Assembly: GCF_039545135.1 (NCBI RefSeq)
Contig: NZ_BAABRU010000017.1
Location: forward strand, 56,670-120,669
DNA from: Herpetosiphon gulosus
GTDB taxonomy: Bacteria; Chloroflexota; Chloroflexia; Chloroflexales; Herpetosiphonaceae
DNA length: 64,000 nt
Reading direction: 5' to 3'
Shown: positions 37,217 through 46,797 of the stretch, piece after piece
Numbering within the stretch: the first letter of the stretch is position 1
Layout: each line of letters opens with the position of its first letter
Program-made: the position numbers and the translations under genes
Notes under the pieces: model-generated
What the model saw: the letters and a program-made list of their open reading frames with translations, nothing else
Told to the model about the DNA's origin: nothing
Database searches by the model: none

Positions 37217-37747
37217 ATGCAGACTGTCAAAATGGTTATCAGTGGCGCGGTTAACGCTGGTAAAACACAGTTCATTCGTGCCATTAGTGAAATCGAGGTG
37301 GTTTCGACCGAACGGAAGGCCTCCGACGATACCAAGTTACTCAAAGGCGAAACCACCGTTGCAATGGACTTTGGCCGCATTACCATCAGTGATGATTTGG
37401 TGTTGCACTTGTTTGGCACACCCGGCCAAAAACGCTTCGACTTTATGTGGGAAATCTTGTCCGAGGGGATGCTCGGCTTGATTGTGTTGGTCGATAGCAC
37501 CCGGCCTGAAACGTTCCGTGAAACAAATCGGATTATCGATTTCTTCACTTCGCAACGTGATGCGCCGTATGTCGTCGCTGCCAATAAGCAAGACCACGAG
37601 AACGCTTGGGCACCTGATGAGTTGCGGCTCGCCTTGCGGTTGCCAGCCCATGTTAAAATTGTTCCCTGTGTGGCAACCCAAAAGGATTCGGTTAAAAATG
37701 TGCTGCTAGAATTGCTCTACGTTATTATGCAGCGCTCAACCGACTAA
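37217..37747 (+). CDS. Small Ras-like GTPase (MglA/Rab-like, DUF4388 partner)
   Basis: A 176-residue single-domain GTPase. G1 is ISGAVNAGKTQF (Gly10, Gly15-Thr17), G3 is HLFGTPGQKRFDFMW, and G4 is AANKQD. It is shorter than MglA but of the same group of bacterial small GTPases. Coupled with the DUF4388 gene it probably forms a polarity or motility switch. GGAGG precedes the ATG. A strong terminator follows the stop. Confidence 0.9.
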   Translation: MQTVKMVISGAVNAGKTQFIRAISEIEVVSTERKASDDTKLLKGETTVAMDFGRITISDDLVLHLFGTPGQKRFDFMWEILSEGMLGLIVLVDSTRPETFRETNRIIDFFTSQRDAPYVVAANKQDHENAWAPDELRLALRLPAHVKIVPCVATQKDSVKNVLLELLYVIMQRSTD

Positions 37748-37785
37748 AGGCGATTCCTTCACGCTTCATTGCTCTTTTTCGCCAT

Positions 37786-37814
37786 GCCGTACTCTGCCTC
37801 AGAGTGCGGCTTTT
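37786..37814 (+). terminator. Intrinsic terminator after the GTPase gene
   Basis: GCCGTACTCTG, loop CCT and CAGAGTGCGGC give an 11-bp stem with one GU pair, followed by four U. Confidence 0.8.
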
Positions 37815-37837
37815 CGCCATTCTAGAGAGAGGTTTCG

Positions 37838-38845
37838 ATGCAGCTTAATTTGCCAATTCTCGACCAATTGCAGGGTCGTCGTTCTATCCTGATCGCAGGC
37901 ATGGGCGGCGGTTTTGATATTTTTTGTGGTTTGCCGATTTTTTTGCAATTACGCCAACAGGGCTTTAATGTGCACTTGGCCAATTTCAGTTTTAGCGATC
38001 TTGAGGCTGCCAGCAATCTGCATTATCTTGGCGATACCGTTTATGGTGTGCCAAGCTTGCCGCATGAGCCAGAGTTTGTGCCCAGTCATAGCCCAATTGA
38101 TGCAACCCAAGTGGTCTTGTTTCAGCGCTACAGTCCGTTTATCTATTTTCCCGAGTTGTATTTGGCCGAGTGGTTTCGCCAAACCTATGGCGAGCCATTA
38201 ACGGTTTGGGCTTTTTTGCGCAGCGGGGTTAAGCCACTTTTGGCTAGTTATCGTCGCTTGGTGCAGCATCTCTCAATTGATGCCATCATTTTGATTGATG
38301 GTGGGGTTGATGCTTTGGTACAGGGCGACGAGGCCGAAATTGGCACCTTGGTTGAAGATTCAATCTCCTTAGCCGCCGTCAATCAGTTGCATGAGGTTCC
38401 GACCAAAATTGTGGCCTGCATTGGCTTGGGCGCTGAACGCGATATGCATTATCCCCATATTTTTCAAAATATTGCTACGCTGGCTGAGGCCGAAATTTTG
38501 CTAGGCACATGTAGCCTGGTCAAGCAGATGCCAGTTTATCAAGCCTACGCGGCGGCGGTGCATTGGACACAATCACGAATTTATCAAGACCCTAGTGTGA
38601 TCAACAGCTCAATTATTTCAGCGGTTGAGGGCTATTTTGGCGATTATCATCTGACCAGCAAAACCGAGGGTAGTAAACTTGATATCAATCCGTTGATGAG
38701 TATCTATTGGTTTTTTGATTTGGTGGGTTTGGCTGAGCAGCATTTGTTGCTGGAGCCGCTGTTGGAGACTGAACATTTGCGCGAGGTGGTGCAGTGGGTG
38801 CATACGCTACGGGCAAATTTGCCAATTCGTCCGCGCTTACGTTAA
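37838..38845 (+). CDS. DUF1152 domain-containing protein
   Basis: A 335-residue soluble protein that fits DUF1152. The N-terminus ILIAGMGGGFDIFCGLPIFL is a glycine-rich nucleotide-binding-like loop, followed by IILIDGGVDALVQGDEAEIG and VACIGLGAERDMHYPHIFQN with conserved Asp, Glu and His residues. The family is found in Actinobacteria and Chloroflexi and has no known function. GAGAGG precedes the ATG. Confidence 0.82.
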   Translation: MQLNLPILDQLQGRRSILIAGMGGGFDIFCGLPIFLQLRQQGFNVHLANFSFSDLEAASNLHYLGDTVYGVPSLPHEPEFVPSHSPIDATQVVLFQRYSPFIYFPELYLAEWFRQTYGEPLTVWAFLRSGVKPLLASYRRLVQHLSIDAIILIDGGVDALVQGDEAEIGTLVEDSISLAAVNQLHEVPTKIVACIGLGAERDMHYPHIFQNIATLAEAEILLGTCSLVKQMPVYQAYAAAVHWTQSRIYQDPSVINSSIISAVEGYFGDYHLTSKTEGSKLDINPLMSIYWFFDLVGLAEQHLLLEPLLETEHLREVVQWVHTLRANLPIRPRLR

Positions 38846-38913
38846 TTGCTTTGCTTCATTCCAATCAGCTGTAATTTGAATTAGGCGAAAACTAAATTGA
38901 TCACCACCCTTCC

Positions 38914-38935
38914 GTCCCGCCTCCAGGCGGGAGAC
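38914..38935. repeat. Short GC-rich hairpin after the DUF1152 gene
   Basis: TCCCGCCT and AGGCGGGA are closely spaced inverted halves (GTCCCGCC...GGCGGGAGAC). Together with copy 3 of the GC-rich element, this fills the 306-base convergent gap to mazG, where no gene is seen. Confidence 0.5.
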
Positions 38936-39057
38936 GCAGGGCGCTTTAATCCCCTGCATCCCCTCAATGACATGTGGTGGTGAACAGGCATTCAACGATG
39001 AATCACGGGATTGGTGGTTCACAATGGAAAACGGTTAAAAACCTACCCTTGAAAGCT

Positions 39058-39150
39058 AGCCCCCGTTCCCGTCCAGCAAGCGAGGGGGGAACCACGAAAC
39101 CAAAAGCCCCTCGCCCGCCGCAGTGGGAGAGGGGTTGGGGTGAGGGCAAT
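39058..39150. repeat. GC-rich inverted repeat element, copy 3
   Basis: Starts CTAGCCCCCGTTCCCGTCC, carries AAGCGAGGGGGGAA and CCCCTCGCCCGCCGCAGTGG, and ends GGGAGAGGGGTTGGGGTGAG. It lies against the mazG stop, between convergent genes. Confidence 0.72.
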
Positions 39151-39151
39151 C

Positions 39152-40297
39152 TTATTGTTTCTCAGTTCGTTTGGCTGCTTCCCAGAGCGTGTCGGCTTCG
39201 CTCAAGCTGAGTTGGCTCAGTTGGCGGCCTTGAGCTTGGGCGGCTTGCTCAACGGCCACGAAACGGCGGCGAAATTTGCTAATTGTGCCACGCAAGGCAC
39301 TTTCTGAATCAATTTTGAGCCAACGGGCAAGATTGGTTAGCGCGAAGAGTACATCGCCAAATTCAGCGGCTTGTTCTTCAGGGCTAACGGCGGCTTGTAA
39401 TTCAGCAATTTCTTCATGGACTTTGGCCCAAACCCCACTAATATCGGGCCAATCGAAGCCAACCTTGGCGGCTTTTTTGCCAATGAGTTGAGCGGTTGCC
39501 AGCGGTGGCAAGGTTTTGGCAATACCATCAAGCGCACTGTGGCGTTGACTGCCTTTTTCTTGATGCTCGGTCGCCTTAATCGCATCCCAGTTGCGCAATA
39601 CTTCGTCGGCATCGCTAACCTCGGTAGTGCCAAAAATATGTGGGTGACGACGAATGAGCTTGCTGTTGATCGCTGTATAGACCTGATCAAGATTGAAGCG
39701 GCCTGCTTGGCGACCAAACTCGGCATGAAAGACGATTTGCAAGAGTAAATCGCCCAATTCTTCTTTGAGATTTGGCCAATCCTCGGCATCAAGTGCTTCG
39801 AGTGTTTCATGGGTTTCTTCGAGCAAAAATTCGCGTAAGCTGGCAGGCGTTTGTTTGCGATCCCATGGGCAGCCGTGTGGCCCCGCCAAACGCGCCATAA
39901 CCCATTCTAAAGTGCTTGGGCTAGCCAAATCGGCTTCGATGCTGAGTGCTGGCAGATACCAAGCTTGGGCACTGCTGGCAGTGGCGAGCGTTTGTTGGTT
40001 CAGGCTAGTTTCATTTAAGCGATGCACGGGATGTTCGGCAGGATAGCGCCGTAATAAACTGGCTCGAACCGCTGATAGATTGCTTGAATCGATTTCGGTG
40101 ATGATCAAGGCTTGGGCGGATTGAAAGGGCAGCGGGCTAAGCAAAGCTTGGTATTCAGCGATATTTTGCAATTCGCACCAAGCCCGATCAGCGCCCTCGG
40201 CAGGAGTGGGAATTGGAGCTAGTAATTTGTGGGCAGGCACAACTTGGAAGCCTTGGCTCAAATCAAGTGGTAATTGCGCGAGAAGTTGACTTAACAT
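39152..40297 (-). CDS. mazG: MazG nucleotide pyrophosphohydrolase with remnant methylase domain
   Basis: A 381-residue MazG that hydrolyses NTPs to NMP and PPi. Two metal-binding blocks, EETHETLEALDAEDWPNLKEELGD and the following QIVFHAEFGRQ, and the second MazG repeat (EIAELQAAVSPEEQAAEFGD) are intact. The N-terminal 125 residues resemble only the C-terminal half of a tetrapyrrole-methylase domain, as in YabN-type fusions (ALIITEIDSSNLSAVRASLL...YPAEHPVHRL), so the methylase part is truncated. The ATG at 40297 follows AGGAG. Confidence 0.88.
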   Translation of the reverse strand: MLSQLLAQLPLDLSQGFQVVPAHKLLAPIPTPAEGADRAWCELQNIAEYQALLSPLPFQSAQALIITEIDSSNLSAVRASLLRRYPAEHPVHRLNETSLNQQTLATASSAQAWYLPALSIEADLASPSTLEWVMARLAGPHGCPWDRKQTPASLREFLLEETHETLEALDAEDWPNLKEELGDLLLQIVFHAEFGRQAGRFNLDQVYTAINSKLIRRHPHIFGTTEVSDADEVLRNWDAIKATEHQEKGSQRHSALDGIAKTLPPLATAQLIGKKAAKVGFDWPDISGVWAKVHEEIAELQAAVSPEEQAAEFGDVLFALTNLARWLKIDSESALRGTISKFRRRFVAVEQAAQAQGRQLSQLSLSEADTLWEAAKRTEKQ

Positions 40298-40307
40298 TCT
40301 TGCTCCT

Positions 40308-40345
40308 AAAATAAAGAGCGACAGGATGAGCAATGCATCCTGTCG
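40308..40345 (-). terminator. Terminator after the parvulin gene
   Basis: On the minus strand CGACAGGATG, loop CATTGCT and CATCCTGTCG form a 10-bp stem, followed by CTCTTTATTTT. Confidence 0.78.
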
Positions 40346-40369
40346 TAACGCCCATTGGCATTGCTCTGA

Positions 40370-41317
40370 TTATTGATCTTGGAAAACGGTGACTGATTCA
40401 GGGAAGGGCACTTCCTCGGCTCGCACGTAATTTTTGATCAAATCGTTTTTGCGATATTCTTCGACTTTGGCTTGAATATAGGCATTGCCTTCGGGCGATT
40501 CCATTAATTCTTGGAATGAGCCAAAGCCAATTGCATTGCGGCTTTCGGTAATTTTGATGATGTGATAGCCAAATTGAGTTTGAACCGGCTCACTCAATTC
40601 CCCAATTTCGAGCGCATTCAGGGCCGCAGCAAATTCGGGAACGAAGCCAGCATATTGCTCTTGGGCATACCAGCCAAGGTCGCCGCCGTTGCTACCACTG
40701 CCAGGATCAGCCGAATATTGTTGGGCTAAGGTTGAAAAATCTTCGCCGGCTTTTAATTGGGCCAGCAACTGGTTGGCTTGTTCTAGCGCAACGCTCGGGC
40801 TGACGGTTTCGCTTGAAATCAAAATATGAAACAAATGGAATTGAGGGGTCGCACTAGGTATCTCGACCTTTTGGGCATAGCTTTCGTAGGTTAAAATTTG
40901 CGCCACATAGGCTCGCATATTTTCAACCGTGCCAAAGCGATTTTGTTTGGCAAAGGCTTCGTAATCGGCGTAGGTTGGTTTTTCCTTGGCCACAGCCTGA
41001 TCGATCATCATCGTGGTTTGTTCGGCTGAAACGCTATCGATGCCCGCCCCAAGTTTAGCGCTTTCTTCCAAAATTACTTTTTGCAAAATCATTTGATCTA
41101 AAAGTTGTTGACGGGTGGTATTGGCATCAAGGCCACTGGCATTTTGGTTGATAATATTCGAATTCAAATCTAAAAAGGTTGTAAATTCTGCTTCGGTGAT
41201 CGAGGAATTGCCAACCTCAACCAAGACTTTGGATTGGCTGGTAGTAATTTCACTACCACAGCCTGCTAGGATTGCGATTACCAAACAGAGCAGCAACCAC
41301 TGGGCGTGTCGTCGCAT
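40370..41317 (-). CDS. Lipoprotein peptidyl-prolyl isomerase (parvulin, PrsA/SurA type)
   Basis: A 315-residue secreted lipoprotein. The signal peptide ends in the lipobox LAGC with Cys20, so it is anchored outside the membrane. The N-terminal SurA-like helices (EAEFTTFLDLNSNIINQNAS) precede a parvulin domain (about 165-270: HLFHILISSE, STLAQQYSADPGSGSNGGDLGWY, EPVQTQFGYHIIKITES). It would fold exported proteins. The ATG at 41317 follows GAGGAT; the longer frame would lack a signal. Confidence 0.92.
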   Translation of the reverse strand: MRRHAQWLLLCLVIAILAGCGSEITTSQSKVLVEVGNSSITEAEFTTFLDLNSNIINQNASGLDANTTRQQLLDQMILQKVILEESAKLGAGIDSVSAEQTTMMIDQAVAKEKPTYADYEAFAKQNRFGTVENMRAYVAQILTYESYAQKVEIPSATPQFHLFHILISSETVSPSVALEQANQLLAQLKAGEDFSTLAQQYSADPGSGSNGGDLGWYAQEQYAGFVPEFAAALNALEIGELSEPVQTQFGYHIIKITESRNAIGFGSFQELMESPEGNAYIQAKVEEYRKNDLIKNYVRAEEVPFPESVTVFQDQ

Positions 41318-41397
41318 GAGCGAAAATCCTCCACATTCTTGAAATGCTAAATTATATATCTCATTGATACCGCAGCCATGGCCGCTTGTCAAACGCC

Positions 41398-41430
41398 AAG
41401 CGAGACAGCCGTAGTTCGACTGCCTCGCTT
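41398..41430 (-). terminator. Hairpin downstream of glyA
   Basis: On the minus strand AAGCGAGGCAG pairs with CTGTCTCGCTT (one GU) across an 11-base loop, right after the glyA stop. No U run follows, so it may only stabilise the RNA. Confidence 0.55.
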
Positions 41431-41450
41431 AAGCTAGTTAATTGGTTGAT

Positions 41451-42710
41451 TTAGGCGTATTCTGGCTGGCCTGGCACTGGAAATGCCGCGCACAATTCGC
41501 GTACTTCGCCAGCAATTTTGGCTTGTAGGCTCTTGTTACCCAATTCACGCACGATTTGGCCGACCCAAACCGCAATTTGGCGCATTTCGTTTGGCCCAAA
41601 GCCCTGGGTCGTCGCAGCAGGCGTACCAAAGCGCAAGCCGCTGGCCGTCATTGGTGGCTTGGGATCGAATGGAATGGCGTTTTTGTTGACGGTGATGCCA
41701 GCATGGTCAAGGGCTTTTTCAGCGTCTTTGCCTGTGGCATTCACGGGAGTCAAATCGACCAGCAATAGGTGGTTATCGGTGCCACCGCTAACGATTCGCA
41801 AGCCTTCATTGGTCAAGGCTTCGGCCAAAACTTTAGCATTTTCGACTACGCGCCGCATATAGTCGCGATATTCAGGTTGCAGCGCTTCACCAAATGCCAC
41901 GGCTTTCGCCGCGATCACATGCATCAACGGGCCACCTTGCACGCCGGGAAATACGGTTTTATCGATATTTTTGCCATGCTCAGCACTGCACATAATCATG
42001 CCACCACGCGGGCCGCGCAGGGTTTTGTGAGTAGTGGTCGTGACGTATTGGGCCACGCCGATTGGCGATGGGTGCAAACCTGCAGCGACAAGACCCGCAA
42101 TGTGAGCAATATCGGCCATCAAAATTGCCCCAACATTGTCGGCAATCGTGCGTAGCAAATCGAAATTGATCACCCGAGGGTAAGCGCTGGCCCCACAAAT
42201 AATCATTTTGGGCTGGGTTTTGTGGGCAATCTCGGCAACTTCTTCATAATCGATCTGTTCGGTTTCGCGATCAACGCCATAGCCGTGAATCTCATACGAT
42301 TTGCCCGAGAAGTTGAGTGGATGACCATGGGTTAAGTGGCCGCCATGAGCCAAACTCATGCCCAAGACGCGGTCGCCATGCTCAAGCGTGGCCAGTTGCA
42401 CCGCCATATTGGCTTGTGCTCCAGAGTGGGGTTGCACGTTGACGTGTTCAGCACCAAAGAGCTGCTTAGCGCGTTTGATCGCCAAGTCTTCAGCAACATC
42501 AACAAACTCGCAGCCACCATAGTAGCGTTTGCGCGAATAACCTTCAGCATATTTATTGGTCAACACCGAACCTTGGGCAGCTAATACAGCGGTGCTGACA
42601 TAATTTTCAGAGGCGATCAACTCAATCCCATGGCGTTGGCGTTCAGCTTCAGAGTCGATAGCTTGCGCCAAATCGGGATCTTGTTGGCGCAATACATCCA
42701 TTAACGACAT
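41451..42710 (-). CDS. glyA: Serine hydroxymethyltransferase
   Basis: A 419-residue SHMT, PLP-dependent, converting serine and THF to glycine and methylene-THF. The PLP lysine is in [51 protein letters not shown] and the substrate loop [11 protein letters not shown] are typical. The gene is full length and monocistronic, ending before a hairpin. Confidence 0.96.
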   Translation of the reverse strand: MSLMDVLRQQDPDLAQAIDSEAERQRHGIELIASENYVSTAVLAAQGSVLTNKYAEGYSRKRYYGGCEFVDVAEDLAIKRAKQLFGAEHVNVQPHSGAQANMAVQLATLEHGDRVLGMSLAHGGHLTHGHPLNFSGKSYEIHGYGVDRETEQIDYEEVAEIAHKTQPKMIICGASAYPRVINFDLLRTIADNVGAILMADIAHIAGLVAAGLHPSPIGVAQYVTTTTHKTLRGPRGGMIMCSAEHGKNIDKTVFPGVQGGPLMHVIAAKAVAFGEALQPEYRDYMRRVVENAKVLAEALTNEGLRIVSGGTDNHLLLVDLTPVNATGKDAEKALDHAGITVNKNAIPFDPKPPMTASGLRFGTPAATTQGFGPNEMRQIAVWVGQIVRELGNKSLQAKIAGEVRELCAAFPVPGQPEYA

Positions 42711-42788
42711 GCGTACACTCCTTGTCTACGTGGAAACATCCTTGCAGCCGGTTGGGCTTGGTGCGACGATGCGAAATTGACCCGCTCC

Positions 42789-45700
42789 CTATGATACACG
42801 GTTTGGGCTTTGTGTGTTGCGGGCTTGAATCAAATCGGCGACGGTGCTGCGCAGGGTTTGCATCTCAAATGGCTTGCCGAGCACACTATCGACACCTCGG
42901 GCCGCAGCATAATCGGCATCATGTTGATAGCCCCAGCCAGTAATTAAAATGGCGATGATATTTGGGCGGCGCTGGCGAGCTTGCTCCAGCACATCCCAGC
43001 CATTCATCCCAGGCATACCCAAATCAGAAATAATCAGATCAAAGGCTTGTTCGTCGATCCAGCGCAAAGCCTCTTCACCAGAGCCAGCTAAGGTCACTTC
43101 ATGCTGATCGTGGCGCAACACTTTGGCCACGATATTGCGCACTGCTGGCTCATCATCAACGACCAAAATCCGCTGAGCCGCAGTTTTGGGCACAATCGCC
43201 ACAGGGCGAGGTTTGGGCTGGGGAGCATGATGAATTGGCAGTAACACGACGAAGCGAGCGCCATGTGGATACACATCTTCAGTTAATAACTTGCCACGAT
43301 GGCGTTGCACAATGCTTAATGCCACCGCCAAGCCCATACCTGTGCCCTCGCCAATTGGCTTGGTCGAGAAAAATGGCTCGAAAATGCGGGTGCGATCTTC
43401 GGGGGCGATGCCTGGGCCATTATCGGCAATTGTAAAGTACGACCACTCGCCAGTTGTGCCAGTGCTGATCGTAATCGTGCCGCCTTGGGGCAAGACATCA
43501 ATTGCATTGACCACCAAATTAACGCAGACTTCGCGCAACTCGGCGGCGCTACCCTGAACATGAGCGGCAGCCAAGTGGGTGCTAATATCAAGCTTAATTC
43601 CACGTTGCTGGGTTTTATCGCGCCACGATGGGCGGGTAAATTCGAGCGCAATATTGACCACATCACGTAAATCAACAATATCGTCGTAGATTGTTTCGGA
43701 TGCTCGGGCAAACTCTTGAATCCGGCGCACCGTGACTGCACCATCTTTGGCAGCACGTTCGATCACTTGCAGGGCATCGCGGCGCTCAGCATGCTCTTCG
43801 TGAATCAGCAAAAATTGGGCATTGCCCAAAATTGAGGCCAAAAGATTATTGAAATCATGAGCAACACCGCTGGCAAGTTGGCCTAAAGCCCGCAACTTTT
43901 CCGAATTAATCAAGGTTTCGCGGGTATTTTCTAGCTCGTCGAGCACGCTGCGCAACTGGTAATACGATTGCTCGGCATCGGTGCGCAGCAAATGCTCTTG
44001 CTCATAACGACGGGCTGTATGAATTGCTTGCGAAATTTGTTGGGCAATCGAGGCCGCCAGATGGCTTTCCTCGGAGTTCCAAACCCGCACATTGCCACGG
44101 CTATACATTTGCAACCAACCACTAAACCGCCCATCGACCATCAATGGTTGGGCAAAGAGCGACGATAAACCCTCAGCGCTAGCCGGATCGCCGCCAATCA
44201 GCGAGACACGGCGAATGTCGCTAATATACAAGGGTGTTGGTGGCTTGAAGCGCGAAATCCAATAATTAACTGTATCGGTGTTCATTTCCAGCGAATCAAG
44301 ATAGCGCTCGGAAAAGCCGGCGTGGGCTACCACCTGCATGGCGCTGCCATCGTTATGCCACATCAGCACCGCAGCGGCGGCAATTTTGAACACATCAATT
44401 ACTTTTTCGACCACATTGCCGCACAAGGCATGCAAATTGAGTTCGCCGCTGATTGCCCGAATAATTTCTTGTAAGGCTTCTAATTCGCGGCGGCGCTGGC
44501 GTTCGGCCTCGTAGAGCTGCATTTGGCGTAAGGCTAAGGCCAATTGATCGGCTACATCATTGATTAAACGCAAATCATCAAGCGTCCAAAGGAATGGACG
44601 CTGCACTTTATAGACGCAAACAAAGCCCAGCCATTGGCCATTGGCAACCAAGGGAACCCACGCCAAGGCATGAATATTCAAGGCCAGCAGCCGTTCGCGC
44701 AATTCGGGGTCTTTGCTATCGTGATATTCGTCAATTGTCAGCGAGCGCTTTTGCTGAAATGCTTGCAACATTTCGCTATGTAACAAGGCCTCGGCAGCCG
44801 TCAGATGATCGGGCAGCAGCAAGGTGGTATAGGTTCCATGAAAGCGCAAGCGTTGCTCTTGCTCATACAAGGCAACGGTGCAAAAATCGGCACGTAAACC
44901 CAAACCGAGAGTTGCCAAGACATCCTGCCAGACCTCACGCAAATTCATGGTTTGGCGAATATGGCTGACAATCCGAGCAAACAGCACATTGCGTTCGTTG
45001 GCAACATACATCGAGCGAAACAGCCGATTATGCTCCAAAATATAGCCTAAACGTGCGCCAAACTCTTGCAACGCCAGCAAATCGGTGGCTTCAAACGGAG
45101 TTGCGGGAATCAAATGCAATAAACCAAGATTGGCTTGATTGCCTGGCACATGAATATCGATGCCATGCTGGCCTGCCAACAACATTTTGGCTGAACTATG
45201 GCTCGATTGCTGGCCGATTTGATCGTAATAACTTGAGCTGAGCGGTTGAATTCCACGATGAGTTGGTACGTGGGCAGCATTGATTTGGGTTAATAAGCCT
45301 AAACCTTGCTCATCGTATAAATACAACGCAGCGCCTTGCAACGGCAAAAAGCGCCAAATCAATTCGATAATCTGTTGTGGTTCGGCCAGCACATCAAGGT
45401 GTTTCAAAATATGCAGATTGATTTTTTCGATGATCTGGGTGCATTGATCTTCGCGATAATGTTGACGATGGCTAGCCAGTGTGCCCAAGGCTAGTGCTAA
45501 TTGCTGGGCGATCATCTCGATAATTGGTTGCAAGAGGCTTAGTTTATGTTCAGGTTGTGGGCTTTGAATATCGATTAATCCTAGCAATTGACCATTGCGC
45601 AGAATTGGCACACTGAGTTGGCAAATTCCCGCTGAGGTTGTTGCAGGAATAATCACACTGCGTTGGTGGTGCCAAACCGCTCCCGCGTTATAGACCAAAC

Positions 45701-45944
45701 GCGGTGCTTGCTGATAGCTTGGATCTTCTAAGGGGCCAAGGGCGCTGGCAACTGGCACAAAGCTATCGTGTTGAATCAGGGCGATGGTGACACGCGGCGT
45801 TTGCAAATAGTGGCTGATCAGTGCGCAAATGCGTTGAATCAACAATTCGGCATTGTGCAGGCAAAAATGTTCTTGAGCGGTTTTTGTTAACAACTCAAGT
45901 TGCTCATGCCAAATGGTTGACACCACGCTATCACCATCGTACAT
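42789..45944 (-). CDS. Multi-GAF hybrid histidine kinase with receiver
   Basis: A 1051-residue cytoplasmic kinase. At least three and probably four GAF-like domains cover residues 1-650 (for example IALIQHDSFVPVASALGPLE and DVLATLGLGLRADFCTVALY). A coiled coil follows, then a HisKA block ASGVAHDFNNLLASILGN with His696, an ATPase domain (DNGPGIAPEDRTRIFEPFFS) and a C-terminal receiver with Asp974 in LIISDLGMPGMNG. Such hybrids feed phosphorelays and often control development or surface functions. No partner lies next to it. AAGGA precedes the ATG. Confidence 0.92.
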   Translation of the reverse strand: MYDGDSVVSTIWHEQLELLTKTAQEHFCLHNAELLIQRICALISHYLQTPRVTIALIQHDSFVPVASALGPLEDPSYQQAPRLVYNAGAVWHHQRSVIIPATTSAGICQLSVPILRNGQLLGLIDIQSPQPEHKLSLLQPIIEMIAQQLALALGTLASHRQHYREDQCTQIIEKINLHILKHLDVLAEPQQIIELIWRFLPLQGAALYLYDEQGLGLLTQINAAHVPTHRGIQPLSSSYYDQIGQQSSHSSAKMLLAGQHGIDIHVPGNQANLGLLHLIPATPFEATDLLALQEFGARLGYILEHNRLFRSMYVANERNVLFARIVSHIRQTMNLREVWQDVLATLGLGLRADFCTVALYEQEQRLRFHGTYTTLLLPDHLTAAEALLHSEMLQAFQQKRSLTIDEYHDSKDPELRERLLALNIHALAWVPLVANGQWLGFVCVYKVQRPFLWTLDDLRLINDVADQLALALRQMQLYEAERQRRRELEALQEIIRAISGELNLHALCGNVVEKVIDVFKIAAAAVLMWHNDGSAMQVVAHAGFSERYLDSLEMNTDTVNYWISRFKPPTPLYISDIRRVSLIGGDPASAEGLSSLFAQPLMVDGRFSGWLQMYSRGNVRVWNSEESHLAASIAQQISQAIHTARRYEQEHLLRTDAEQSYYQLRSVLDELENTRETLINSEKLRALGQLASGVAHDFNNLLASILGNAQFLLIHEEHAERRDALQVIERAAKDGAVTVRRIQEFARASETIYDDIVDLRDVVNIALEFTRPSWRDKTQQRGIKLDISTHLAAAHVQGSAAELREVCVNLVVNAIDVLPQGGTITISTGTTGEWSYFTIADNGPGIAPEDRTRIFEPFFSTKPIGEGTGMGLAVALSIVQRHRGKLLTEDVYPHGARFVVLLPIHHAPQPKPRPVAIVPKTAAQRILVVDDEPAVRNIVAKVLRHDQHEVTLAGSGEEALRWIDEQAFDLIISDLGMPGMNGWDVLEQARQRRPNIIAILITGWGYQHDADYAAARGVDSVLGKPFEMQTLRSTVADLIQARNTQSPNRVS

Positions 45945-45969
45945 AGCGGCTATCCTTTCGTCGAAGGTC

Positions 45970-46746
45970 TTACCATTGCGGTTTGCGCTTGTTCAAAAAT
46001 GCAGCTAAGCCTGCTTGGCCCTCGGCGCTGGTGCGAGCTTGGGCGATCGCCTCGATGGCGTAGCGTTTGGCGGCGCTGCGCTCCATTTCCCAGATCGCTT
46101 GAACCAACTTTTTGGCTTGAGCCATGGCTTGTGGGCCGCCGCTGAGCATCCGTTCTACCAAATAGCCGACGGTTTGATCAAGCTCATCTTCGCTGGTAAT
46201 CGCGTGGATCAGGCCAATTTCGAAGGCCCGTTCGGCACTGAAACGCTCGCCTGAAATGAACAAGGCTCGGCTCTGGCTGACTCCAATTTTGGGTACAACA
46301 TATTGGGCAATTACTGCTGGAATCAAGCCTAATTTGACTTCGGTAAAACCAAATTTAGCTTGCTCGACGGCTACTGCTAAATCGCAACAAGCGACTAATC
46401 CCGCGCCACCGCCGAGGGCTGCGCCATTGATCCGCCCGATAACTGGTTGTGGCATGCTATTGAGCAAGTCGAACATGGCATCAAGATTTTCAGCATCGGC
46501 AATATTTTGCTCAGCCGTGTAACTGGCGCTGGCTTGCATCCAGCTTAAATCGCCACCAGCCGAGAACGAAGCACCGTTGCCAGTTAAAATCACCACCCGT
46601 GTCGAGCTATCGGCGGCGATTGCAGTCAGCGCTTGGCGTAATTCTCCAATCAGTTCGGGATTAAAGGCATTGTGCAATTCTGGCCGATTAAGACTAACCG
46701 TGGTAACTGCGGCCTGCTGGCTGATGCTGATCAGTTGATATGACAC
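45970..46746 (-). CDS. Enoyl-CoA hydratase (crotonase family)
   Basis: A 258-residue crotonase, second in the window. LNRPELHNAFNPELIGEL, the oxyanion loop TGNGASFSAGGDLSWMQ, GAALGGGAGLVACCDLAVA and FTEVKLGLIPAVIAQYV place it with methylglutaconyl- or enoyl-CoA hydratases. The catalytic Glu is in FGFTEVKLGL. The start is GTG with CGGAG upstream. Confidence 0.88.
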   Translation of the reverse strand: MSYQLISISQQAAVTTVSLNRPELHNAFNPELIGELRQALTAIAADSSTRVVILTGNGASFSAGGDLSWMQASASYTAEQNIADAENLDAMFDLLNSMPQPVIGRINGAALGGGAGLVACCDLAVAVEQAKFGFTEVKLGLIPAVIAQYVVPKIGVSQSRALFISGERFSAERAFEIGLIHAITSEDELDQTVGYLVERMLSGGPQAMAQAKKLVQAIWEMERSAAKRYAIEAIAQARTSAEGQAGLAAFLNKRKPQW

Positions 46747-46797
46747 AAAACTACTCCGGCTGGCCCAACCGCGTTGTTGGGCCAGATTGACATTGGC

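Noticed and set aside
42711..42788. Glycine or THF riboswitch upstream of glyA
   Set aside because: The gap upstream of glyA is short and shows no aptamer-like paired elements or terminator.
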